Part shown: piece by piece, positions 19,935-30,600 of the stretch | Position numbering within the stretch: position 1 is the stretch's first letter | Layout: each line of letters opens with the position of its first letter | DNA from: Phycisphaeraceae bacterium | GTDB taxonomy: Bacteria > Planctomycetota > Phycisphaerae > Phycisphaerales > Phycisphaeraceae | Length of the DNA stretch: 64,000 nucleotides | NCBI GenBank assembly: GCA_029260595.1 | Contig: JAJDCY010000024.1 | Span: 248,001-312,000, forward strand | Reading direction: 5' to 3' | The notes under the pieces: generated by a model | Databases searched by the model: none | Told to the model about the DNA's origin: nothing | What the model saw: only the letters and a program-made list of their open reading frames with translations | Program-made: the position numbers and the translations under genes

Positions 19935-20320
19935 CGGTAGGGGGGTCACACACCAACGCGGGGACTAACGCGCGAACCAACACCAACACAACCACCAATC
20001 CCCCAACCTCTCATACGACCCAACTCCCCCCGCGTTCGCCCCACCCGCCCAATATCCCCGACCCACCCCCATTTAGCAATCCAAAACACCCCAACATCCC
20101 CCGACCCCCGCGTACCACCAACCCACCTCTCCGTAGGGTGGGCACGGCCCACCTCCCTTCGTGTGCCACTGCTTGCTTGCCAAGCAGTGCCTTGCGTCAC
20201 CAACAACCACCAACCCTCCGCTGCCACTAACAAGCCCCGCAGGCCAGGCCTCGCCTTGACTTCAAACATGTCCCCGCTCGTGTGCCACCGCTTGCTTGTC
20301 AAGCAGTGCTTGACCAATCC
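19935..20320 (+). repeat. Palindromic repeat cluster
   Basis: Contains the CGGTAGGGGGGT motif (19935-19946), a GTAGGGTGGGC-leader hairpin (20134-20154), a CTGCTTG-type palindrome with TTGCGTCACC tail (20162-20205), and a CTGCTTG-type copy with one mismatch (20281-20312). The last copy overlaps the 3' end of the NeuB-like gene and supplies its TGA stop. Between 19947 and 20130 I see only C/A-rich filler. Confidence 0.8.
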
Positions 20321-22323
20321 ACCGCTCGCACCAAATCCCCCTCACGCAACAAATCATCCTTCCCCACCGCGCGCCCCAACCGCCTTCCGATCACCCGCTC
20401 CAACTCCCTCGCTGCGATCCCCGTCCCAGGCCGCTTCACCGTCAAATCCCCACGCTCCAACACCCGCCCAACCTCCAGATCCCGCACCGCACAAACACTC
20501 TGCCGTGCCACCCGCCGCACATCTTCTTCACCCGCCCCAACACACTTCTCGCCATCACCCCGCATCGCCTCACCCAACCGCACCAGCCGCACATACTCAC
20601 CAAAACCCTGCGCATCCAGACTCGCCGCATGGTCCGGCCCCGCCGCACCCCGGTCATACGTCAGATGCTTCTCGATCACACACGCGCCCAACCCCGCGGC
20701 CATCATCCCCGTCGCCACCTCATCCGTGTGATCCGAATACCCCACCAACGGACACAACCCGCGCAGCGCAGCCATCGCCCCCACCCGCGCATCCGCCGCC
20801 GCCACCGGGTACGAACTCACACACTGCAACATCACCAACCCACACCCCGCACGCCCAACCGCCCGCACCGGCTCCGCCAACTCCCCCAACTCACACGCCC
20901 CCGTCGACACCACCATCGGCTTACCCAACCCCGCCAGCGCCTCGACCAACGGCAGGTTCACCGCATCCGGCGACGCCACCTTCACCGCATCCACCCCCAA
21001 CCGCTCCACCACCTCAACCAACCCCAAACTAAAACACGTCGCCACAAATCCCATCCCCAACTCACGCGCTCGATCGCGCACGCGCCCCAGCGCAGACTCA
21101 TCCAACTGCAACCCCGCCAGCATCGCATGCACATCCGCCGCACTCTTTTTCTGATACCCCGCCAGCTCCGCCTGATTGCTCAGCAGCATCTCCGCATCAA
21201 ACACCTGCACCTTCACCGCATCCGCACCCGCCGCCGCCGCAGCATCCGTCAACCCAATCGCCCGCTCCACATCCCCATCATGATTCACCCCCAACTCCGC
21301 AATCACATACACCGCCTCACCACCCCCAACCTCCCGCCCACCAATCCGAACCTTTCCCTCACCCGTGCCACTGGCGGCTTGCCCGCCAGTGCTCCCCCCT
21401 CGTGTGCCACTGCTGGCTTGCCCAGCAGTGCCTTGCGTCACCGACAACCGCTGGCCCTCCCGTGCCACCGGCGACTTGCCCGCCGGTTCCCCGCCACCGC
21501 CCCCACCCCCACCCCCACCCCCACCCGCCACCACCGCCTCCGCCACCGCCAAATCAATCGCACTATCAACATCCACCACCTCCCCAGCCCGCGTCACCAC
21601 CGCCCGCCGATCCACCCCCAAAAAACCATGTGGCCCACTACCGCCCCCAAACAAACTCGCCCGCCGCACCACAATCAACCCACCATCCAACTGATACACC
21701 CCCGGCAGATCCTGCCGCCGATAAACCTCGTTCGCCTCATAATCCTCTAACCGATCCCCACCCTCCCCAACCAACCGCTTCATCCAATAAGGATGAAACT
21801 TCCCCACCGCACAAACGCTCTGCACACTGTCCGCCCCCGTCGCCACCAATTTCTCCACCGCCCGATCAATCAACCCCCCAGGCCGAACCGGCACATTCCC
21901 ATAAAGCACCACCACCACATCAAACCGCTCACACGTATTCCCACTCCGGGTGCCACTGCTTGCTTGCCAAGCAGTGGCACCCAACCCACCCTCAACCACC
22001 TCCACCGCATGACGCACCGCACCATCCACCGTCGCCGTATCCGTCGCCAACTCCCCAGGCCGATCCACCACCTCCACCCCATACCCACGCCCAACCTCAG
22101 CCACCACCGCATCGTCCGTGCTCAGCACAACACGACCCACCGACGCCGCACCCAGCGCCGCCTCGATCGTCCACGCCGTCAACGGTTTCCCCGCCAACGG
22201 CAACGAATTCTTCTTAGGTAACCCCTTGCTCCCAGCCCGCGCGAGAATCACGCAAAGCACCCGCACCCCAACACCCCCACACCCAACACCACCCCCAACA
22301 TCACCACCACCCCCACAACTCAT
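20299..22323 (-). CDS. Fused CMP-nonulosonate cytidylyltransferase - nonulosonate synthase (NeuA-NeuB type)
   Basis: About 674 residues. Residues about 12-245 are a NeuA-type cytidylyltransferase (LCVILARAGSKGLPKKN, VLSTDDAVVAEV, VVVVLYGNVPVRP, YQLDGGLIVVRR). Residues about 330-674 are a NeuB-type synthase (VYVIAELGVNHDGDVERA, VGYSDHTDEVATGMMAA, VIEKHLTYDR) ending in an SAF/antifreeze-like domain. The linker (about 248-325) is poly-Gly followed by translated palindromic repeats. A further repeat is translated inside the NeuA domain ([11 protein letters not shown], about residues 114-125), and the stop codon comes from another. The ATG at 22323 overlaps the upstream TGA (ATGA). It would make and activate a sialic, legionaminic or pseudaminic-type sugar for the Maf transferase encoded upstream. 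Confidence 0.88.
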   Translation of the reverse strand: MSCGGGGDVGGGVGCGGVGVRVLCVILARAGSKGLPKKNSLPLAGKPLTAWTIEAALGAASVGRVVLSTDDAVVAEVGRGYGVEVVDRPGELATDTATVDGAVRHAVEVVEGGLGATAWQASSGTRSGNTCERFDVVVVLYGNVPVRPGGLIDRAVEKLVATGADSVQSVCAVGKFHPYWMKRLVGEGGDRLEDYEANEVYRRQDLPGVYQLDGGLIVVRRASLFGGGSGPHGFLGVDRRAVVTRAGEVVDVDSAIDLAVAEAVVAGGGGGGGGGGGGEPAGKSPVAREGQRLSVTQGTAGQASSGTRGGSTGGQAASGTGEGKVRIGGREVGGGEAVYVIAELGVNHDGDVERAIGLTDAAAAAGADAVKVQVFDAEMLLSNQAELAGYQKKSAADVHAMLAGLQLDESALGRVRDRARELGMGFVATCFSLGLVEVVERLGVDAVKVASPDAVNLPLVEALAGLGKPMVVSTGACELGELAEPVRAVGRAGCGLVMLQCVSSYPVAAADARVGAMAALRGLCPLVGYSDHTDEVATGMMAAGLGACVIEKHLTYDRGAAGPDHAASLDAQGFGEYVRLVRLGEAMRGDGEKCVGAGEEDVRRVARQSVCAVRDLEVGRVLERGDLTVKRPGTGIAARELERVIGRRLGRAVGKDDLLREGDLVRAVDWSSTA
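21362..21535 (+). repeat. Three palindromic repeats and a poly-Gly tract inside the NeuA-NeuB linker
   Basis: Within the coding sequence: CTGGCGG-type (21364-21393), CTGCTGG-type with TTGCGTCACCGAC tail (21401-21446), decayed CTGGCGG-type (21461-21489), then a (CCCCCA)-rich microsatellite (21497-21530) that encodes the poly-Gly tract. On the coding strand they read as QGTAGQASSGTR and GGQAASGTG. Reading frame is kept throughout. Confidence 0.88.
21948..21982 (+). repeat. CTGCTTG palindrome inserted in the NeuA domain
   Basis: A perfect 15-base stem (GGGTGCCACTGCTTG with CAAGCAGTGGCACCC) and a CTTGC loop sit inside the cytidylyltransferase coding sequence, just before the strand VVVVLYGNVPVRP. 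It adds about 12 residues in frame. It is the most symmetrical copy in the window. Confidence 0.9.
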
Positions 22324-24002
22324 GGCCGGTGCCACTCGCTACACCCACCACACAAACTCAATCCCGCCCACTCACCCGCCGCATGCGCATCACGCACACC
22401 CTGCATCCCCGCCCAGATCTGTGCCAACCCCGTCACCCGCGCATCACCACCGGCCGCACGCCCCAACCAATCCTGGTCACACCGCGCCACCACCCCGTCC
22501 GACAACACCGTCATCCGCCTCTCCAACTGCCGACACCCCACCCGCCGCGGCGGCGCCATCGGCATCACACCCTGATCCAACATCAACCCGCACCCCGTCG
22601 TCGCCGGATCGATCACCGCATGACCCGCAAAGTGCATCCAACGATCAAAAAACGTCTCCATATCCCCCAACGTCTGCTCCGTCTTCACCAACCGCGGTAC
22701 CACCCAAGGCAAACCCGCACGCGCGCTATTACCTCCACCCGCGCGCCCCGCCCGCTGCGCCGTCAACAAATACTGCAAATGCTCGATCACCCCCTCAAAC
22801 GCCCCCTCATCTACCGACTCCATCACCGCCCGATACGTCTGATCCGTGTCCGCATTTAGCCGCACACTGAGCACATCAACCGGCAACTCCCGCGCCCGCT
22901 CAACCACCGCGCGCTCGACCAGCAAATCCGTCTCGATTTCGATCCCGAGCACCCCGGCTTCATGCGCCGCCACCACCACATCCTCCCAACCTTCATACAA
23001 AAGCGCATCACCGAGACCCCCGAGCGTCAGCACCGTGTCCCCATCCACACCCATCTGCTCGACCAAACGCAACGCCAGCTCCAACGGCATATCCGAACGC
23101 TCAATCTCGAAGTGTCGCTGCGGAACAATCGGCCCGTTCACACCACGACGCGGCGTCAGCTCCACCGTCACCTGCTGCGGCAGCGACGCGAACCCCATCC
23201 AATCCTCACGCCCGATCCTGCCCAACATCTCCACCACCCGCTCCCCACCAAGACCGGCGAAATCCTCGCCCGCACGCTCCGCAACCCAACGGATCATCGC
23301 CGCCGCCGGCCCCGTATCAAAAACCAGACGCTGGTCACACCCGCGCACCGACGCCGGCACCTGCACACAAACATCCCGCCCGATCGGGTCCGCCTGCGCC
23401 TTAGTCGGGTTGTATCCCAGCACCTGCCCGAACGTCGCCCCCGACTCGCCCATCTGTTCGATCATCTCCCGCCCGACCGCGATCCCCGCCAGCCCCGGCG
23501 GCGCCTGCGTAAACACCATCTGCATCGCCTCAGGCTGCGCCAGATGATGCCCCAACACCGCGTCGCAATACCCCGGATCCACCAGCACCCAGTCCGCACC
23601 CACCAGCAGCGCAGCCTCCGCCTTCTCCCGCTTCATCGCCCCCGCCATCGGACCCGCAGGCAACAACTCGTCATAACACGTCATCCCCCCGATCCCACCC
23701 CGCCACGCCGACAGCGCCCACTTCCGCGCCGCCACACGGCTCGCCCTCATCAGATCCGCTTCACCCGCATCAAACGCAAACCCCTCAACCGCCTTCCCAA
23801 AATCCTCCCCGCACAACTCCCCAACCGGGTCCTGCCCCGCCGGGTGCAGCAACACAATCTTCTTCACCGCCTCCACACGCGCCACGCGCCCCACCGCGTG
23901 CGCCAGCACACTCCGCCCAACCAACTTCTCGCGCAACCGCGACGCCAACCCCAGCGCCCCAACCTCCAGGTCCGTCCGAATCAGCGCGATCACCTTAGCC
24001 AT
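22320..24002 (-). CDS. SpsF-like protein with degenerate radical-SAM / SPASM region
   Basis: About 560 residues. The N-terminal 240 resemble a nucleotidyl/glycosyltransferase-like SpsF domain (SRLREKLVGRSVLAHAV, VEAVKKIVLLHPAG). The C-terminal half follows the layout of radical-SAM proteins in nonulosonate loci, but the expected CxxxCxxC after VTVELT reads PRRGVNGP and the GGEP loop reads GGLGDALL, so the core iron-sulphur site is missing. The SPASM-type cysteines near the C-terminus remain (VGCRQL, ARCDQDW, LCGGCSEW). The gene overlaps the NeuA-NeuB gene by four bases and follows the Maf gene. It is probably part of flagellin or surface glycan modification; its present activity is uncertain. 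Confidence 0.7.
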   Translation of the reverse strand: MAKVIALIRTDLEVGALGLASRLREKLVGRSVLAHAVGRVARVEAVKKIVLLHPAGQDPVGELCGEDFGKAVEGFAFDAGEADLMRASRVAARKWALSAWRGGIGGMTCYDELLPAGPMAGAMKREKAEAALLVGADWVLVDPGYCDAVLGHHLAQPEAMQMVFTQAPPGLAGIAVGREMIEQMGESGATFGQVLGYNPTKAQADPIGRDVCVQVPASVRGCDQRLVFDTGPAAAMIRWVAERAGEDFAGLGGERVVEMLGRIGREDWMGFASLPQQVTVELTPRRGVNGPIVPQRHFEIERSDMPLELALRLVEQMGVDGDTVLTLGGLGDALLYEGWEDVVVAAHEAGVLGIEIETDLLVERAVVERARELPVDVLSVRLNADTDQTYRAVMESVDEGAFEGVIEHLQYLLTAQRAGRAGGGNSARAGLPWVVPRLVKTEQTLGDMETFFDRWMHFAGHAVIDPATTGCGLMLDQGVMPMAPPRRVGCRQLERRMTVLSDGVVARCDQDWLGRAAGGDARVTGLAQIWAGMQGVRDAHAAGEWAGLSLCGGCSEWHRP

Positions 24003-24331
24003 TACCCAATCCTCTTCGTAGGGTGGGCACCGCCCACCAACTCAACCAGAAAACCTCCCGGTGGCATGGGTAAACTCGTTTACCCATGTCTTCTCCCCCC
24101 TCCGTGTGCCACTGCTGGCTTGCCCAGCAGTGCCTTGCGTCTCCGTCAACCCCCCACACCTTCGGTACCACTGACGTCCCCTCCGGGTGCCACTGCTTGC
24201 TTGCCAAGCAGTGCCTTACGCCACCGACAACCACAACCCTCCGGTGCCACTGACGAGCCCGCAACGAGCCCCGACCGTAAGGGAGGGGGTCCAAAACACT
24301 CCCCCTCCTCCTCCCCCTCCACACCCTCCCC
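24003..24331 (+). repeat. Palindromic repeat cluster inside an operon
   Basis: The spacer between the Maf and SpsF-like genes holds a GTAGGGTGGGC-leader hairpin (24018-24038), an ATGGGTAAAC/TTTACCCAT hairpin (24066-24088), CTGCTGG-type (24106-24143) and CTGCTTG-type (24187-24226) palindromes, and a CAACGAGCCCCGACCGTAAG element (24262-24295). All are in + orientation although the genes run on the - strand. Confidence 0.85.
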
Positions 24332-26263
24332 TCACGCCGCCACTTCCGCGCGACCCGCCACCACCACCACACCACCACCCCCACGATACTTCCGCACGCG
24401 CGCATGCGCATCGCGCAAGATGCTCATCGCCTCGTCGCACGCCTGCACCAGCCAATCCACATTCTCAATATCCCGCACCAACTGCTGACGCTGCCGCTCC
24501 ATCTCATCGATCTCCGCGTTATGGATCGCCCGATCCGCCCGCGCCCGCTTAAATGCACCAACCGTATTCAGATCATTCACCAGCCGAAACGCCTCATGCA
24601 GGTCCGCCACCCGCCGCTGCAACGGGTCCATCCGCCTGAACAACTTCCGTAGCCGCCGCTGATCCTTCTGATGTCGCTTCATCTCCCGCAAGATCGGCAG
24701 CGTCCGTTGCGACAACTCCCGCAACTCCTTCACCTCCGCCGTCCGCCGCTCCAACACCCCATCCACCTCCGCAAGCCGCCCCTCATCCAACACCAACCCA
24801 GGCCGCGCCAGCTCCGGCACCTCACGCACCGCGTACCGCTCCAGCGCCTCCGCCAGCGTCACCCGCGCCGTGTGATCCTTCGCCAGCCCGCCCTCGGTCG
24901 CATCCAGCACCACCTGCGGCGCCTTGGCGAAGTCCCGCTCGAACTGCTTCTGATACGTCAGCATCTGCTCGTCCGTATAGATATCCCGCCCGAACACATC
25001 CTGCTTCTTCTGCAGGTGCCCCCGGTGCCTCACCACCCGCTGCCACTCCATCATCTCCAGCGTGTTGAACCGCCCCAGCTCCGGTGCCCACTCTTCATGG
25101 ATCGCCGTACCCGGACAATAATAAACCCCGTTACTGAACCCCAGGTCCTGCCCGATCAACACGATCGGATCACAACCCAGATGCTGCGCCAGATAAAACG
25201 ACAAGTGCGCCACCGTCGCCCCATACGGAATCGGAACCATTGCCCGTGCCGCATCCCCCAACAACAAATCCAAAAACCCGTGATGCGTCACACGGATCGG
25301 ACCCGGATAACTATCCAACACCTCCGGGTGCGCCATCGGCTCCGCCACCAGCGTTACATCATCCAGCCGTGGCAACCCCTCATAAAACCGCTTCGATATC
25401 GCGTGATAATCCAATGCCGTCACAAAGTCAGGGCGAATCCCATGGTCCAGCAACGGCTTGAGCGTCGTCTGCGCCGTGATCACCACCACCTTCTTGCGAA
25501 CCCCCGCGTCCTTCAACAACCCCACATTCTTCGCCAGGCTAGGCCCCGCCCCCACACACACCGCCGGCAAACCCCGCGCCGCATTCAACAACGCATCCGT
25601 GCTCGCACCCGCCGCATAGTGAGGCAGGTTCATCGACAGGTTCCGGTACGTCCGCGCCGCGTTCACCATCGCCGTCGCCACGTTCGTCCGGCAATACGCC
25701 ATCACCTCCGTCACCATCTGCCCGAACTGATTCAGCGCCTCACCATGAAGCCGCCGGCTAGGCGGGTGCGTCACCAGCACCGTCCCCTGCGCCAGCATCC
25801 CCGCGAACCGCTCAATACGCGACAACAACTCCGCCCGATCCATCCGGTCGTCCGTCAACAAAACATTCGACTTCGCTAACCACCCCGTGTGATCGATCCG
25901 CTCCAGCACCGCCCGCATCACCCCGATGTCCGGCTCGTGCACCACCATCAGGCTCTGCTCACCCATCCGCTTCGCCAGGCTGGCCACGTGGTGGCCTAGC
26001 CCCATCCCCAACACAATCACCCCCGCGTGCTTCCCGGGGTCCACCGTCTCCGCCAGCTTCTGCGCCTCCGCCGCCGGGTCATACTTGCTCGCCAGCGCCA
26101 CCCGCTTCCCATGCGCATCGATCGACCCCGACATCACCCCGCTCCGCGCCTCCTGCCAATCAATCGCCACCGCCACCGCCGCCCCCACCCGCTGCGCCAG
26201 CTCCGGCTCCACCCGCCTAAGCGCCGCCAGGTTCCCATCCAACACCGCATTCGTCTCAGACAT
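24332..26263 (-). CDS. Maf-type (DUF115) flagellin/surface glycosyltransferase
   Basis: About 643 residues. The central part matches the motility-associated factor / 6-hydroxymethylpterin-pyrophosphokinase-like family: PAVCVGAGPSLAKNVGLLKD, VVVITAQTTLKPLLDHGIRPDFVTALDYH, and GYNPIVLIGQDLGFS-like text (DPIVLIGQDLGFSNGVYY). An N-terminal domain with VIVLGMGLGHHVASLAKRMG precedes it. The C-terminal 150 residues are helical and charged, likely coiled coil. Maf proteins transfer nonulosonic acids to flagellin, which fits the adjoining synthase-cytidylyltransferase. ATG at 26263. No flagellar gene is present in the window. Confidence 0.82.
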   Translation of the reverse strand: MSETNAVLDGNLAALRRVEPELAQRVGAAVAVAIDWQEARSGVMSGSIDAHGKRVALASKYDPAAEAQKLAETVDPGKHAGVIVLGMGLGHHVASLAKRMGEQSLMVVHEPDIGVMRAVLERIDHTGWLAKSNVLLTDDRMDRAELLSRIERFAGMLAQGTVLVTHPPSRRLHGEALNQFGQMVTEVMAYCRTNVATAMVNAARTYRNLSMNLPHYAAGASTDALLNAARGLPAVCVGAGPSLAKNVGLLKDAGVRKKVVVITAQTTLKPLLDHGIRPDFVTALDYHAISKRFYEGLPRLDDVTLVAEPMAHPEVLDSYPGPIRVTHHGFLDLLLGDAARAMVPIPYGATVAHLSFYLAQHLGCDPIVLIGQDLGFSNGVYYCPGTAIHEEWAPELGRFNTLEMMEWQRVVRHRGHLQKKQDVFGRDIYTDEQMLTYQKQFERDFAKAPQVVLDATEGGLAKDHTARVTLAEALERYAVREVPELARPGLVLDEGRLAEVDGVLERRTAEVKELRELSQRTLPILREMKRHQKDQRRLRKLFRRMDPLQRRVADLHEAFRLVNDLNTVGAFKRARADRAIHNAEIDEMERQRQQLVRDIENVDWLVQACDEAMSILRDAHARVRKYRGGGGVVVVAGRAEVAA

Positions 26264-26539
26264 ATATAAGCCCCATCACAAGTCCGATCACCAAGCCCTG
26301 TGCCACTGGCGGCTTGCCCGCCGGTGCTCCCCGCTCCTGTGCTCCGCTCCGCGTAGGCCCGGCATCCTGCCGGGCATCCCCTCGGGTGCCACTGCTTGCT
26401 TGCCAAGCAGTGCCCTGCGTCACCAACCACCAACTTCCCCCCGCGCGCACCCTCACCCCCCAACCACCACCCCCAACGCAAACAATTATCGGAACACCCT
26501 ACCAGACCCCTTGAAACTCCGTATCCTCTTTAGACTCCC
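26264..26539 (+). repeat. Palindromic repeat cluster between divergent genes
   Basis: Contains CTGGCGG-type (26301-26329), a GTAGGCCCGG-leader hairpin (26353-26376), and a CTGCTTG-type palindrome (26384-26422), all in + orientation. The remaining C/A-rich sequence shows no clear promoter. Confidence 0.8.
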
Positions 26540-27178
26540 ATGCAACTCACCCCACCCCCGCTCCACCAACGTTGGCTGTTCGAGGACCCCACCGAACCCA
26601 TCGCCATCCTCATCGCCGCCGCCATCATCACACTCGCCATCGCCAAAGCCAAACGCAACGACCGCCTCCTGCTCGCCGCACTCACCACCTTCCTCACCGC
26701 CGCCGCCCTCTACGCCCTCGCCCACTTCACCACCACCACCCGCGAACACCTCATCGCCCGCACCACCACACTCCTCACCGCCACCAGCCCCCTCGACCTG
26801 CCACAACTAAAAACAACCCTCACCCCCGACGCCACCCTCCTCGGCCCCGACGGCGCCGCCTGGCTGCAACTCGACGCCATCCTCAACCGACTCGCCCGCT
26901 TCGACCGCCAAAATCTCATCCAGCAACAATCCATCGCCTTCATCCAAGCCGAACACACCACCCCCAACCACGCCCGCGTCCTGCTCGACCTGAAAACCAC
27001 CGCCAACCTCGCCGGCGCCCAACCCACCCTAAAAACCCTCTGGCTGCTCACCTGGACCCGCACCCCCACCCCCAACACCCCCAACACCCCCAACACCCCC
27101 TGGCAACTCCAATCCGCCCAATGGCTCGCCCACCCCGACCCCCTGGGCTATCTACCCGACCGCCTAAAACTCCAATAA
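26540..27178 (+). CDS. Membrane-anchored hypothetical protein
   Basis: About 212 residues: two N-terminal membrane segments (AILIAAAIITLAIA and LLLAALTTFLTAAALYALA), then an extracytoplasmic domain of about 140 residues with an alpha/beta pattern like NTF2/SnoaL-type folds (ILNRLARFDRQNLIQQQ, HARVLLDLKTTA). Near the C-terminus the CCCAACACC microsatellite encodes TPNTPNTPNTP. Codon use is extremely C-ending and A/C-rich, as in the other + strand genes left of 54 kb. Function not recognised. Confidence 0.65.
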   Translation: MQLTPPPLHQRWLFEDPTEPIAILIAAAIITLAIAKAKRNDRLLLAALTTFLTAAALYALAHFTTTTREHLIARTTTLLTATSPLDLPQLKTTLTPDATLLGPDGAAWLQLDAILNRLARFDRQNLIQQQSIAFIQAEHTTPNHARVLLDLKTTANLAGAQPTLKTLWLLTWTRTPTPNTPNTPNTPWQLQSAQWLAHPDPLGYLPDRLKLQ

Positions 27179-27500
<322 letters not shown>

Positions 27501-27610
27501 CCCTGGAATTCTCGATGAAAATCCGGTACAATACACCTCCAAACCTGATCGCCGGCCCCTCTGGCCAACGTGGCACAAGCAAGCCCCAACACCACCTTCT
27601 GGGAGCTACC

Positions 27611-30600
27611 ATGCCGATCCAACCCAACCGCGCTCTAACCACCATCGCCCTCACAGCCACCGCTTGGCTTGTATCCCCCCCCAACCCCACCCACGCCCAG
27701 GTCACCACCATCACATGGAACGGCGGCTGCAGCGCCGATCCCGACAACCACTGGTACCACACCTGCGGCTCCGGGACGGAGACAAACTGGGATACCAACG
27801 GAATCCCACAAACCCACGACAACGTGTTCATCCCCGCGTCCGCGGGCTCGACAACCGTGCGAAACACCGCCGGGTCCACCGCGATCATCCCCGACAACGA
27901 CGGCAATCTGCAGTTTTACTCACTGGGCGACGTCGATATCAACACCGTCAACTCACTCGCCCCGCTGCGCGTCGAAGCCGGAGACCTGGGCGGCTTTGAC
28001 GTCGACGGCGACCTGATCCTCAACTCGACCACCGAGCCGAGCATGATCCATCACCTCGAGGTCGACGGCGGCGTCCTCCGCCTCGCCACCAGCGCCGGCG
28101 ACATCAACGACAACGCCCTGACACTCCCCAACGGCGGCCTCCTGACCAACGGCGGTCAGATCGATCCCATCGACTTCAACCCCCCCGGCGGCAAGATCAT
28201 CAACCTGGGCCTGTTTGAGACATTTACCGAGCCGGCGGGCGGCCCTCGTAGCCGGATCAGCATCGACGAGTTCGAAAACCAGGGCACCGTCAGCATGACC
28301 GGCGCCGGGATCAACGTCGGTTTCTCCAGCACCTTCATCAACAAAGCCAACAAGCTGTGGACCGTCAACGTCCAGGAACTGACCGGTGGGGGCAACCTCT
28401 TCTTGAACCCGCTCATCGCCCCCCGCTTCATCAACGAGCAGGACGCCACCCTCGACGTCACCACCGCCAACGGGGCCGAGGCCGCCGTCATCAGCATGGT
28501 CAACGACCAGGGCAATATCATCCTCCACACCAACAGCGTCCTGCTCGTCGGCACCGGCAACGCCGCGGACCCGGATAGACCCGAGCGCCGCAGCGAATTC
28601 AACGGCGGCACCGTACAGCTGGCCCACTACAGCAAGCTTGTCGTGGGTATTTCCGATTTCTTCCCCGCCCAACTCATCTGGACCGGCGGAGCCACCGCGA
28701 TTACCAACGCACAGGAAGCCAGCGAGGAATCGATCGGCGAGGTCGTTGTCGTCGAATTTGCCACACTCACGATGCTTCGAGACGATGTCGCGCCCATCAA
28801 CACCTTCGACAGGGTAAGGCTGCGCAACCATGGCACGACCAACCTCGTCTCAGACCTCTTTCCCGATCTTGCCGCAACTGCCCTGCTGCTTAAGAACGAG
28901 GCCTACGTAGTCAATGAGGTTACAGGGACAATCAACATCGAGAACGCAAGCATCAGCGCCCCAGCCGGCGAAGAGACCGAGTTCACCACGGTCGACAACC
29001 AGGGCGGCACCATCAACTTCAAGAACAACACGGTTTCCGCTATCAACGTGCCTCTGCATATCTCGAATGGCGGTGTGGTCAATGTATTATCCGGACAAGT
29101 GTTCATAGGCGATCAGTCTGCCGAGCGAAACCCCAATGCACATCTCGCCAGCGGCTTCTTCAACATCGAAGAATTTGCCCGCCTTGAATTAGTTACCCGC
29201 AACTGGTTCGATGGCACCAGCTTCGACTTCTCCGGATTGGGAACCCTCGTAATAGGCTCAGAATCCGGCAATAACGACGGAAGTATTGAAGTATCCAGCG
29301 GCACCGTCGTCCTGGACATGATCGAGGGTCTTGGCCCACTGCCGGGTGGGGTGACACTCTATGGGTCGATCGCCGGCTCAGACCAGGGGGCGGTCCACAA
29401 CGATGGAATAATCGATTCGAGAGCCGGCCGGATCGGTAACCTGACCAATACCGATCTAGGGGAGATCTTTATTCTCGAACACTCATTCCGTCCCGCGGAC
29501 CCGACAGTCATTACAGGAACCGTCATCAACCAGGGGTTGATCACACAAGGCAGCACCCTGATGCTGGATGACGGCACCATCGAGATACACCCCGCAGGCC
29601 GATACGAGATCCGCGGCAATGTCAATGTCTTGAACAACGGACAGCCATTTGCCAACCCCCGCATCCGCGTCGCGGGAGGCGAGCTCAAGAAAAACAGTGA
29701 CGACGGCACCTCCTCAATCGATGTCCAGGTAGACCTCAGCGATGGCGGGACGGTCAAGGTCGATCCGAGCAGCGACCCCAATGCTCAAAATATCCTGGAG
29801 CTGACCAGCGGCGGGTCGGGCACGGGAGCCGGGCAATTCGTCGCCGGCGAAAACGCGTTCTTATCGCTCGACGCGGGGACCTTCACGTTTGATGGAGATT
29901 TCTCGGCGTCAGGCAACGGCGTCTTTACGCTAGGCAGCCCGAATGGTGGCAGTCAGGCCTTTCTCCAAGTCACCGGCGGTACGTTCACCACCTCGATGAC
30001 AGGGCCGGGCCAGTTCATATTCGGGCCTGCAAACCAGCTTGGCGGGGGAGATGCCGCCGTCGTAATCAACGGGCAGGGGCGGTTTGTCAACACCGGCCCC
30101 GTGGATTGGCTCAGCGGCACCATCTCAGACACAGGCGGCGGGTTCCATCACGCCGGACAGGGCGAGTCGAACCTGTTTTTGATCCGCGAGGTCTTCAGCA
30201 CCCCCAGGACACTGAACGGCCGGTTCATCATCGAACAGGACTCGGTCGTTGATCACACCGGCGACACGCTTGACCTCGTTGGCGGCACGATCCACAACAA
30301 AGGCACCTACCGCCTCGGTGGACAAATCACCTCGACCTCAGCCGACAACATCCTCAACGAGGGCCTGTTCAAGCTCGCCCAGGCCGCGGCCACCCGCTCA
30401 ATCGACGCGAGTTTCGACAACCCGGGCACCGTCGAGGTCGTTGGCTCGAGCACCCTCAACCTCAACGGCCCCATCGCACAGCTCAGCGGCACCGTCCTAA
30501 GCGGCGGCCGATGGCTCGTCGGCGCCGCCGGCGCGATCAACCTCAACGACGCACCGATCACCCACAACAGCGCATTCGTCGAGATATTCGGCAACGGCCT

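Noticed and set aside
17653..19968. 771-codon open frame opposite the P-type ATPase
   Set aside because: The sequence is Arg/His-rich shadow coding across a well-supported ATPase gene.
26264..26539. Rho-independent terminators in repeat clusters
   Set aside because: Hairpins are strong but no T-run follows on either strand, so I annotate them as repeats only.
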